A stretch of 24,427 bases of DNA from an uncultured Clostridia bacterium. Lineage in GTDB: Bacteria; Bacillota; Clostridia; UBA1381. Both the position numbers and the translations under genes were made by a program. The notes beneath the pieces are model-generated. The model made no database searches. It worked only from the letters and a program-made list of their open reading frames with translations, and was not told the DNA's origin. Every line of letters starts with the position of its first letter. Positions within the stretch are counted from its first letter, which is position 1. Location: positions 1 to 24,427 of the forward strand of contig CAKSOE010000039.1 of the NCBI GenBank assembly GCA_934476675.1, in the 5' to 3' direction. Positions 17,524 to 24,408 of this stretch are shown one piece after another.

Positions 17524-17552
17524 AAAAACGCACTGATTGCAGTGCGTTTTTT
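17524..17552 (+). terminator. Intrinsic terminator of the kdu operon
   Basis: AAAAACGCACTG (17524-17535) pairs perfectly with CAGTGCGTTTTT (17540-17551) across a 4-base loop, ending in a T-run. It separates the kdu genes from the LacI-controlled group. Confidence 0.93.
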
Positions 17553-17606
17553 GCTTTTATAAAAGCCTTAATTCTTTATTTTTGCTGTTAGTATTAAAAA
17601 AATATA

Positions 17607-17636
17607 TTGACATGGCATATTAAAGTATGCTATACT
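17607..17636 (+). promoter_or_regulatory. Promoter of the LacI gene
   Basis: A consensus TTGACA (17607-17612) is followed after 18 bases by TATACT (17631-17636) with an extended TGC. Between the boxes is a dyad, GCATA (17615-17619) and TATGC (17626-17630), which could be a further protein-binding site. Confidence 0.88.
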
Positions 17637-17647
17637 GGTTTTGCAAA
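17637..17647. promoter_or_regulatory. Candidate LacI operator at the lacI promoter
   Basis: GGTTTTGCAAA follows the -10 box directly and contains the palindrome TTTGCAAA (17640-17647). The same 11-mer is found at 18705-18715 in front of the next gene. A repressor bound here would block initiation, which suggests autoregulation. Confidence 0.6.
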
Positions 17648-17672
17648 GGGAATTAACCGAAAGGGGGTGTGC

Positions 17673-18683
17673 ATGATGAAGTATTCGCTGTCAAGAATTG
17701 CAGAGGAGCTTGGAGTGAGCAAGGCGACGGTTTCGCAGGTGTTAAACGGCAAGGCAAGAAGTGCGAGAATAAGCGAGCAGCTTGAAAAGCGGATAGTTAA
17801 ATTTTGCAGGGAAGTGAATTACGTTCCCAATATTCATGCGCGCCGCATTAACCGCAAATATTCAAATACACTCGGATTTCTGATAAACCGCAGCATAATG
17901 GTAGACAATGACAATCCGTTTGCGGACTATAATTTAAGCTCAATTCTGGGCGGCGCTGTTTTGGCGGCGGAGGATATGGGATTGAGGGTAATAATTCAGC
18001 TGTACAGAAAAGACATGGAGGACAGCTGCGTGTTTGAATGGTTCAGAAACCAAGAAATAGACGGTCTGATATATTATGGACTTGATATACCTGAAAAATG
18101 GCGCAGAATTTTTATCGAGGAGCATCGCAGCATTGTCGGGATAGGCATAGAAGCAGAGCAGAAAATTGCCACCGTTAATATAGATAATTTCAGAATTTCG
18201 GAAAAACTGACCGAAAAGCTGATTGCGGACGGCAGAAAAAAATTTATGTATTTGTCGGGGATAGACGGCAGTTATGTTTCGGACGAGCGGAAAAAGGGTT
18301 TTCTTTCCGCACTGAATAAAAATGGTATGGATATGTCTTCTGTTAATGTTATTTCGGCGAAGTTTTCGGAGGTGCTGGCAGAAAAAACAGTGTTTGAGCA
18401 TATTTCCGGCGAAGATGCGATAATCTGTGCAAACGATGATATGGCAATAGGAGCGATAAAGGCTCTGAAAAAACTTAAAAAGGACATTCCGAAAGAAATT
18501 GCGGTTGCCGGAGCGGATAATGTACTTGTTGGGAGATACACAACCCCGTCGCTTACCACATTCGATAATCGGCAGCATGACATGGGTGAAGAAGCGGTAA
18601 AGCTGATTTGCAAAATGATAAAAGGCAAAAAAACGAAAAATATAGTTTTACCGAGTGAAATTATCGTAAGAGAATCTACATGA
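17673..18683 (+). CDS. LacI family transcriptional regulator
   Basis: A 336-residue regulator. The N-terminal helix-turn-helix and hinge helix are clear: SLSRIAEELGVSKATVSQVL, then NGKARSARIS and YVPNIHARRI. The rest is a periplasmic-binding-protein-like sensor, with ANDDMAIGAIKALKKL and PSLTTFDNRQHDMGEEAVKL being typical of the C-terminal half. I chose the ATG at 17673 because AAGGGGG lies six bases upstream; the ATG at 17676 is equally possible. Fifty-three bases separate it from the dehydrogenase gene on the same strand. The shared GGTTTTGCAAA sites point to control of itself and the four following genes. The effector sugar is unknown. Confidence 0.94.
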   Translation: MMKYSLSRIAEELGVSKATVSQVLNGKARSARISEQLEKRIVKFCREVNYVPNIHARRINRKYSNTLGFLINRSIMVDNDNPFADYNLSSILGGAVLAAEDMGLRVIIQLYRKDMEDSCVFEWFRNQEIDGLIYYGLDIPEKWRRIFIEEHRSIVGIGIEAEQKIATVNIDNFRISEKLTEKLIADGRKKFMYLSGIDGSYVSDERKKGFLSALNKNGMDMSSVNVISAKFSEVLAEKTVFEHISGEDAIICANDDMAIGAIKALKKLKKDIPKEIAVAGADNVLVGRYTTPSLTTFDNRQHDMGEEAVKLICKMIKGKKTKNIVLPSEIIVREST

Positions 18684-18695
18684 TTTTTATTTATA

Positions 18696-18717
18696 TGCAA
18701 AACAGGTTTTGCAAAAC
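18696..18717. promoter_or_regulatory. Overlapping palindromes, candidate LacI operator before the operon
   Basis: TGCAAAACAGGTTTTGCA (18696-18713) is a perfect inverted repeat around AG. GTTTTGCAAAAC (18706-18717) is a perfect 12-base palindrome that overlaps it. The site lies in the 53-base gap between the lacI gene and the dehydrogenase gene and shares GGTTTTGCAAA with the lacI promoter site. No clear separate promoter is visible here, so it may act as an internal roadblock operator or cover a weak promoter. Confidence 0.65.
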
Positions 18718-18736
18718 AAAAAGGAGGAATTTTTTT

Positions 18737-19786
18737 ATGGAAATCAGTGAATTTAAAACAAGCAGAGCGGTTGTTATAGAAAGACCGTTCGAGGCAAATT
18801 TAAGGGAGATTAAGCTGACCGAACCGAGAAGTGACGCATATGTGTGCCAAACTTTGTTTTCGGCAATTTCAACCGGAACGGATATGAAAACCTATAAGGG
18901 TATGCAGCATCCCGAACAGTGCTATTATCCGCTTGTGCCGGGGTATGAAACCGCCGGGATTGTTGTGGCAAAAGGTCCCGACGCAAGAAAGGATTTGAAT
19001 ATAGGCGACAGAGTGATGATAAACGAGTGCCGCCGGTACGGCGATGTATGCTCGGCATGGGGCGGAGGCAGCGAGTTTACTATTAAGGACAGCTTTACAA
19101 CAAACAATCAGTTTGATTACAGCGTTAAACTGCCGGATAACGTTACATATGAGCAGGGCGTTCTGGCATATCTTGCGTGTGTTCCGTTAAAGGGTATAAA
19201 AAGACTCACGATCCGTCCGAATGAAACAATTGTTGTTATCGGTGCGGGAATGGTCGGATTAAGCGCTATACAGGAATTAAAAATATTAGAGCCGACATTG
19301 CAGGTGATTTGTATTGAGCGTAATGCGTTCAGAAGAAGTATTGCTGAAAATTATGCGGATATAGTAACTTCACCCGAAAAAGCCGTAAGCGTTATACATG
19401 ACGCAACAAACGGAAAAATGGCGGATCAGCTTATGGAATGCAGCGGCAACCCGGAGGTTGTCGGAACGCTTCATAAATATATTAAGGATGGCGGCTGGGA
19501 GGATGATGACCTTCCGGCACATATTCACTTGCAGGGAGATTACCCGGATAAAATTATATTCGACCATTATCACAGATGGTTTGTGAAAAATGCGACAATA
19601 ACAATGACTTGCGCACTCAGAGCCGGCTGCAAGGAGCAGGTTCTGCAATGGATAAGCGAGGGCAAATTTGACACGGATAAGCTGCCGTATGAGGTATGGG
19701 GCGTATCTAAGGTGAAAGAGGCATTTGAACATCAGGCAAAAGCGGGTGCGGACTGCTTTAAAATACTTTTGGATTGGAGCAAATAA
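18737..19786 (+). CDS. MDR-family sugar/alcohol dehydrogenase lacking zinc ligands
   Basis: A medium-chain dehydrogenase/reductase of 349 residues with an N-terminal GroES-like fold and a Rossmann domain (VVIGAGMVGLSAIQELK). It lacks the usual catalytic zinc site. The Cys of the normal CGxxxxD motif is Ser in AISTGTDMKTYKG, and the GHE His is Tyr in LVPGYETAG. The four-Cys structural lobe is also absent. ISTGTD resembles BchC-like members of the superfamily. It is therefore probably a zinc-independent oxidoreductase. The start at 18737 has AAGGAGGA eight bases upstream. It is the first structural gene after the LacI gene, and one base separates its stop from the next start. Oxidation of a sugar hydroxyl is plausible but the substrate is unknown. 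Confidence 0.85.
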   Translation: MEISEFKTSRAVVIERPFEANLREIKLTEPRSDAYVCQTLFSAISTGTDMKTYKGMQHPEQCYYPLVPGYETAGIVVAKGPDARKDLNIGDRVMINECRRYGDVCSAWGGGSEFTIKDSFTTNNQFDYSVKLPDNVTYEQGVLAYLACVPLKGIKRLTIRPNETIVVIGAGMVGLSAIQELKILEPTLQVICIERNAFRRSIAENYADIVTSPEKAVSVIHDATNGKMADQLMECSGNPEVVGTLHKYIKDGGWEDDDLPAHIHLQGDYPDKIIFDHYHRWFVKNATITMTCALRAGCKEQVLQWISEGKFDTDKLPYEVWGVSKVKEAFEHQAKAGADCFKILLDWSK

Positions 19787-19787
19787 T

Positions 19788-20609
19788 ATGATATATGGAA
19801 ATGCGTCATGGGGATTCCGTGAAATGGATTTGGAGGAACAGCTTAAAATTACCGCAAAAATGGAGTTACCGATTCTGGAACTCGGAATTGCTAATGCACC
19901 AAATGATTTGCCGTCAGACGCAAGCGACAGTGAATTGGAAAATGTAAAGAGCTTGTATAAAAAATATGGTGTTAAACTTATGTGTGCCGCAACAGGCAAC
20001 GACTTTACAAACGGAAACAGTGATGATGTTGAAAAGGTTAAGAGAGTTATTGCTATTTGTGCAAAGCTTGGGGTAAAGTATCTGCGCATATTTGCAGGAT
20101 TTTCGCCTGCTGCGGAGGTTGTCGGAGAACGCTGGGATATAATGATTGACTGTCTTAATGAAGTCAGCGGATATGCAAAATCAAAAGGCGTTTATGCAGT
20201 TGTTGAAACTCACGGCGGTGTAACCGCATTTGACGACGGCGTAGAGCATTTTGTAAGCGTGACAACGAATATTGAAACACTTACAAAAATCTTGAAACAA
20301 GCGCCGGATATTAAGCTTAATTATGACCCGGCAAATCTGTATGCGGTGGGAATAGAAAATCAAAAGGAATTTTTTGAGAAAATCAAAGACCGTGTATGCT
20401 GTGTGCATTTAAAGGACTTTGTAAAGCTGCCGTCGGGGCATCTTCGTCCGGCAGCCTGCGGTGAGAGTGATTTTGACTGGAAAACAACGCTTTCCATGCT
20501 CAAAGACCTTGAATGCCCTGCAATGTTTGAGTATGAAATACCTGAAAGTGTTGAGGAAGGCTGCAAAAAATGCCTTGAATATATCAAAAAAACGGAGGAA
20601 ACAATATGA
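19788..20609 (+). CDS. Sugar phosphate isomerase/epimerase-like TIM-barrel protein
   Basis: A 273-residue protein of the AP-endonuclease-2-like TIM-barrel superfamily, which includes sugar isomerases, epimerases, inosose dehydratases and some lyases that cleave oxidised glycosides. The expected metal ligands fall at the strand ends: Glu in VVETHGG, Asp in LNYDPANLYAVG, His in VHLKDF and Glu in MFEYEIP. ILELGIA near the N-terminus is the typical first strands. The start is one base after the dehydrogenase stop, with TTGGAG eight bases before it. It ends in an ATGA overlap with the GH57-like gene. Tight coupling to a dehydrogenase suggests it acts on the oxidised product. The exact reaction is unknown. 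Confidence 0.88.
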   Translation: MIYGNASWGFREMDLEEQLKITAKMELPILELGIANAPNDLPSDASDSELENVKSLYKKYGVKLMCAATGNDFTNGNSDDVEKVKRVIAICAKLGVKYLRIFAGFSPAAEVVGERWDIMIDCLNEVSGYAKSKGVYAVVETHGGVTAFDDGVEHFVSVTTNIETLTKILKQAPDIKLNYDPANLYAVGIENQKEFFEKIKDRVCCVHLKDFVKLPSGHLRPAACGESDFDWKTTLSMLKDLECPAMFEYEIPESVEEGCKKCLEYIKKTEETI

Positions 20610-21994
20610 AAACAAAAATCATCTTTATGCCGCACGCGAATATTCAGTATTCGCAGCTTGAACCCGAAAAGCGTGAATGGGTTATAAAAAATTGTTATGA
20701 AAAATTGTTTGATTTAATAGACAACGGTGATTATAAAATCGGCTTTGAGGCAAGCGGCATTACCATTGACGAAATAGCCGAAAAAGCACCCGAAGTTATG
20801 GCAAAATTAAAAAGGCTTATCGCAGAGGGAAAAATAGAACCGGTTGCATCACCATACATTCATTTTATGCTTGCGAATATTCCGTATGAGGTATGCGTGG
20901 ATTCGCTTATTCATTCGCGTGATGTATGGGAAAAGCACACAGGTGTGCGCCCGAAAGTCGGCTGGAATCCCGAATGCGGCTGGGCAGGCTATATTCCCGA
21001 TGCGTATAAGGAGGCAGGCTTTGAATCACTGGTTATGGATGCGGATTCATTCCTGCTGTCATTTGATGAAATCAGAAAAGCAACGGGTCTGGAATATGAT
21101 GTTGCCGGACACAGCAATAAAAACCACCTTTTTAAAATTGAGGAATACATAAAGGATAAGCCTGAGTTTTTGAAGTATATCACTAATCCGTCGGTTGCTC
21201 CGAACGGACTTAAAATGATATTCAGAAGCGATTGCATGGCAAATCTTTTGCTGTGGTATCTGATGGGTGCAACAGAGGGATTGCGCAGCGAGCCTATAAG
21301 TATGGACGAAATCAATAAAATGCTGCAAAACTGGCAGGAAAGAGTTAAAAACAGCGGTTCGTTTATAATGCCGTATGCCGAGGACGCTGAATATATCGGT
21401 TCGAGCGCATATTTTTATGTAAAGCAGTTTAACCAGGCAAGATTTTTTGAGCCTGAACCCAAAGCTGTTGACAGATTTAAGGAAATTCTCGATACTGCTG
21501 CTGCAAACGGTTATGAATTTGCTCTGCCGTCACAGGTAATTGCGGAATCGGACAATATAATCGAAAACAATTATATCGACTGCATCGAAAACGGCGTTGC
21601 ATGGCACGGCGGAACGGCAAAGGCATGGGCAAATACAGATTATTCGAGAATTATGGATCCAGTTTGTATGTCGATATTGAACGGCATAAAGGCAGTTGCT
21701 TCAAAGCTTGGTGAGGATATGAAAAATCTTGATGTTGAACTTAACAATGCAATGAAGGCTCTTGCAAGTGCATGGGTATCGGACAGCCGTTGGCCGCCGG
21801 AACCTACATCACCGGGACGTTTTAACGTGCGCGAAAGCCTTGATGATATGTATAAGGCAAATGAAGCGATTGCAAAAGCTATGGAAAACGGAAAGATTGC
21901 CGATAAAAGAGGTATTTATTCGCCGAATCTGATGCACACCCAAATTAAGGCAATTGATGATAAGCTGATGAATTTAAAGTATTTTGGAGAGTGA
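20606..21994 (+). CDS. GH57-like glycoside hydrolase family protein
   Basis: A 462-residue cytoplasmic protein with the layout of GH57-type (beta/alpha)7-barrel enzymes. KVGWNPECGW places a Glu (residue 123) at the nucleophile position of the GH57 WxPE motif. MIFRSDCMANLLLWYLMG matches the FRDxxxS motif that carries the acid/base Asp (here Asp209). MPYAEDAEYIG matches the late DGE-type motif. The first motif is degenerate: MPHANIQYSQL replaces the usual HxHQP. GH57 enzymes are alpha-amylases, glucanotransferases and branching enzymes. The weak first motif and short length make a different glycan substrate likely. It overlaps the previous gene as ATGA and is followed by the radical SAM gene four bases after its stop. 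Confidence 0.75.
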   Translation: MKTKIIFMPHANIQYSQLEPEKREWVIKNCYEKLFDLIDNGDYKIGFEASGITIDEIAEKAPEVMAKLKRLIAEGKIEPVASPYIHFMLANIPYEVCVDSLIHSRDVWEKHTGVRPKVGWNPECGWAGYIPDAYKEAGFESLVMDADSFLLSFDEIRKATGLEYDVAGHSNKNHLFKIEEYIKDKPEFLKYITNPSVAPNGLKMIFRSDCMANLLLWYLMGATEGLRSEPISMDEINKMLQNWQERVKNSGSFIMPYAEDAEYIGSSAYFYVKQFNQARFFEPEPKAVDRFKEILDTAAANGYEFALPSQVIAESDNIIENNYIDCIENGVAWHGGTAKAWANTDYSRIMDPVCMSILNGIKAVASKLGEDMKNLDVELNNAMKALASAWVSDSRWPPEPTSPGRFNVRESLDDMYKANEAIAKAMENGKIADKRGIYSPNLMHTQIKAIDDKLMNLKYFGE

Positions 21995-21998
21995 AAAT

Positions 21999-22991
21999 AT
22001 GTATCCCGAAAAAAGGCTTGAGCTTGTTCATTTTCAGCTGACAAGAAACTGTAATCTCCGCTGTCCGTTCTGCGGACAGTGGGGAGGTAAGGGATTTTTT
22101 TCAAATGCCTGCGGCGAGGATATGACCATTGACGACTGGAAAAGAGTAACCGATGAGCTTAATGCGTACAGTCAAAATACGGGAATTAAGCCGTCCGTTA
22201 TTCTTTGGGGCGGAGAACCCTTGGTTTTTCCGCATTTTCGGGAGATTGCAGAATATTTAAGGGCAGACGGCTTTGAATTGGGATTAATAACAAACGGAGT
22301 TTTTATAGATAAGTACATTGATATTTTAAAGCATGACTTTAAAAAGATTTATGTTTCCGTAGATGGGCCGAAGGATATACATGATAAAATCCGCGGTGCA
22401 GGCGTGTTTGAAAAAGTGCAGAATAATGTGCGGCTTCTGCGCGGCGGCGATGCCGAAGTTGTTATTATGACGGTACTTACGGAGAAGCTTTTAAAAAAGA
22501 TTGACAAACTTCCGTCGGCTTTTGAACCGCTTGCGCCGTCAAAGGTACTTTTGCAGGACTTGATTTACATGAGCGAAAGCGATATTGCGGATTACGCCGC
22601 ATGGCTCAAAGCGGTTTTCAAAAAAAACGCAAAGGATATATATGCGTGGAGCTCTCCGCCGCCCGAAAATTATGAGAAATTAAAGCAAGCTGCTTTTGAA
22701 AAGCTTGACGCTATTCCGTGCGGCTGGGATTTTATACATATGCGTCACGGTGAAAAAGCGGTGCAGAAGCATTGCCTTTCGCCGTTTCGGCATATACACG
22801 TTGCATGGAACGGAAACGTACTGTACTGCACCGACCATTACGATTTCAGCGCCGGAAATGTGCATGAGGGCGGTTTGATTGATATTTTCAATAATGAGCT
22901 TTCGGAAAAATTCCGCTATGAGGTGCTTTGCGGCAATTGTGCGTCGTGCCGTCACTGCTCATGGAAGAATAATGCAAGCTTTTATTTGTAA
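21999..22991 (+). CDS. Radical SAM protein with Cys-rich (SPASM-like) C-terminus
   Basis: A 330-residue radical SAM enzyme. CNLRCPFC (Cys18, Cys22, Cys25) is the canonical CxxxCxxC site for the 4Fe-4S cluster, followed by ILWGGEPLVFP and ITNGVF, which bind S-adenosylmethionine. The C-terminal part holds HCLSPFRHIHVAWNGNVLYC, then GNV and CGNCASCRHC. This pattern suggests SPASM-like auxiliary cluster ligands. I chose the ATG at 21999 because GGAGAG lies seven bases upstream; an in-frame TTG at 21984 would overlap the previous gene. No small precursor peptide or sulfatase is in the cluster, so peptide maturation is not supported. A carbon-centred modification or epimerisation of a sugar is possible but unproven. 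A terminator follows. Confidence 0.88.
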   Translation: MYPEKRLELVHFQLTRNCNLRCPFCGQWGGKGFFSNACGEDMTIDDWKRVTDELNAYSQNTGIKPSVILWGGEPLVFPHFREIAEYLRADGFELGLITNGVFIDKYIDILKHDFKKIYVSVDGPKDIHDKIRGAGVFEKVQNNVRLLRGGDAEVVIMTVLTEKLLKKIDKLPSAFEPLAPSKVLLQDLIYMSESDIADYAAWLKAVFKKNAKDIYAWSSPPPENYEKLKQAAFEKLDAIPCGWDFIHMRHGEKAVQKHCLSPFRHIHVAWNGNVLYCTDHYDFSAGNVHEGGLIDIFNNELSEKFRYEVLCGNCASCRHCSWKNNASFYL

Positions 22992-23001
22992 AAGTCACGG
23001 T

Positions 23002-23036
23002 AAAAAGCAGAGAATTTTTCGATTTCTCTGCTTTTT
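23002..23036 (+). terminator. Intrinsic terminator of the LacI-linked operon
   Basis: AAAAAGCAGAGAA (23002-23014) pairs perfectly with TTCTCTGCTTTTT (23024-23036) across a 9-base loop, with the T-run forming the 3' arm. It could work in both directions, since A-run and T-run flank the stem. Confidence 0.9.
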
Positions 23037-23080
23037 AACATATTGTTTACAAAAACAACAAAAAGTTAAATTTAAGTCTA

Positions 23081-23109
23081 TTGACATATGAAAAGCTTTT
23101 TGGTATACT
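23081..23109 (+). promoter_or_regulatory. Promoter of fucO
   Basis: A consensus TTGACA (23081-23086) and TATACT (23104-23109) are separated by 17 bases. The leader to the ATG would be about 65 bases. Confidence 0.88.
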
Positions 23110-23118
23110 GTATACAAA
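23100..23118. promoter_or_regulatory. GntR-like operator over the fucO -10 box
   Basis: TTGGTATAC and GTATACAAA flank a single T and form a 19-base dyad with one mismatch. The dyad covers the -10 box. It resembles the B. subtilis GntR operator (ATACTTGTATACAAGTAT, from memory) and sites of related GntR/FadR-type repressors. No GntR gene is in the window. Confidence 0.55.
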
Positions 23119-23179
23119 TAGCAAAACATTCACATATAAAATTGTGAATTTTGTTAAAAAGTGTGAGGAGGAAAAATCA

Positions 23180-24328
23180 ATGGCAAACAGATTTGTACTT
23201 AATGAAACATCGTATCACGGCGCAGGAGCAATCAATGCAATACCCGAAGAAATTAAGGCAAGAGGCTTTAAAAAGGTATGGGTAGCGTCAGACCCCGACC
23301 TTGTAAAATTCGGCGTTTCAAAAAAAGTAACTGATATTTTGGACAAAGAGGGAATTGCCTATGAGCTGTTTTCAAAAATTCAGGCAAACCCGACAATTTC
23401 AAACGTAAAAGCAGGTGTTGAATCCTTCAAAGCATGCGGAGCGGATTGCATAATCGCAATCGGCGGCGGCTCGTCAATGGATACGGCAAAGGCTGTCGGA
23501 ATAATCATCAAAAACCCCGAATTTGAGGACGTGAGAAGCCTTGAAGGCGTTGCTCCGACAAAAAATAAGTGCGTACCGATTATCGCTGTGCCGACAACTG
23601 CCGGAACAGCCGCAGAGGTAACAATCAACTACGTAATTACAGATGAAGAAAAGAACAGAAAAATGGTATGTGTGGACGTGCATGATATACCGGTTATCGC
23701 AGTGGTTGACCCGGATATGATGTCAACAATGCCTAAGGGTCTTACAGCTGCAACAGGCATGGACGCGCTTACACACGCAATAGAGGGATATATCACAAAA
23801 GGCGCATGGGAGCTGTCGGATATGTTCCATTTGAAGGCAATAGAGATTATTTCAAAGAATTTAAGAGGTGCGGTGGCAAATACGCCGGAGGGCAGAGAGG
23901 GAATGGCTCTCGGTCAGTATGTTGCAGGAATGGGTTTCTCGAATGTAGGTTTGGGAATTGTTCATTCAATGGCACATCCTTTGGGTGCGCTTTATAATAC
24001 TCCGCACGGCGTGGCAAATGCAATTATACTCCCTACCGTTATGGAATACAACGCTCCCGAAACAGGCGATAAGTATAAGTATATCGCAAAAGCAATGGGA
24101 GTCGAGGGTACTGAAAGCATGACGCAGGAGGAATACAGAAAGGCGGCTGTTGACGCAGTTAAAAAGCTTTCCGATGATGTAGGTATTCCTAAGGACTTAA
24201 AGGAAATTGTAAAGGCGGAGGATATTCCGTTCCTGGCACAGTCTGCTTATGACGATGCGTGCCGCCCGGGAAATCCGCGTGATACAAGTGTTGAAGAAAT
24301 AACAGAACTGTATAAATCCTTGATTTAA
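23180..24328 (+). CDS. fucO: Lactaldehyde reductase (iron-containing alcohol dehydrogenase)
   Basis: A 382-residue group III alcohol dehydrogenase, the same length as E. coli FucO and very similar throughout. Examples are the start MANRFVLNET, IAIGGGSSMDTAKAVGII, VPTTAGTAAEVTINYVITDE, and LGQYVAGMGFSNVGLGIVHS. The iron ligands are Asp and His in DALTHAIEGY and two His in MAHPLGALYNTPHGVANA. FucO reduces L-lactaldehyde to propane-1,2-diol with NADH, closing the redox balance of anaerobic fucose or rhamnose use. The ATG at 23180 has AGGAGGA seven bases upstream. It stands alone with its own promoter; no fucose or rhamnose genes are in the window. Other short aldehydes could also be substrates. 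Confidence 0.95.
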   Translation: MANRFVLNETSYHGAGAINAIPEEIKARGFKKVWVASDPDLVKFGVSKKVTDILDKEGIAYELFSKIQANPTISNVKAGVESFKACGADCIIAIGGGSSMDTAKAVGIIIKNPEFEDVRSLEGVAPTKNKCVPIIAVPTTAGTAAEVTINYVITDEEKNRKMVCVDVHDIPVIAVVDPDMMSTMPKGLTAATGMDALTHAIEGYITKGAWELSDMFHLKAIEIISKNLRGAVANTPEGREGMALGQYVAGMGFSNVGLGIVHSMAHPLGALYNTPHGVANAIILPTVMEYNAPETGDKYKYIAKAMGVEGTESMTQEEYRKAAVDAVKKLSDDVGIPKDLKEIVKAEDIPFLAQSAYDDACRPGNPRDTSVEEITELYKSLI

Positions 24329-24379
24329 TTTTTATAAACAGCCGCGTAAAAGAGTCAACCCCGAATTTTGTGTAAAGTC

Positions 24380-24408
24380 TTTACGAAACCTCCAAGATGA
24401 TATATAAT
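24380..24408 (+). promoter_or_regulatory. Candidate promoter for the next gene, overlapping a dyad
   Basis: TTTACG (24380-24385) and TATAAT (24403-24408) are separated by 17 bases. The palindrome GTAAAGTCTTTAC (24372-24384) covers the -35 box. The -10 box falls mostly in the loop of the inverted repeat at 24389-24427. This suggests a tightly regulated promoter for a gene starting just beyond the window. Confidence 0.5.

Noticed and set aside
17607..17672. Upstream in-frame TTG start for the LacI protein
   Set aside because: The TTG is part of the -35 box; family alignment begins at the helix-turn-helix after the ATG at 17673.
21999..22991. Anaerobic sulfatase maturase or peptide-maturation enzyme
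   Set aside because: No sulfatase and no small precursor peptide frame are nearby; the genes around it are carbohydrate enzymes.
23081..23179. Upstream in-frame start that would lengthen FucO by 33 residues
   Set aside because: That stretch contains the promoter and operator, while the ATG at 23180 has a perfect ribosome site and gives the exact family N-terminus.
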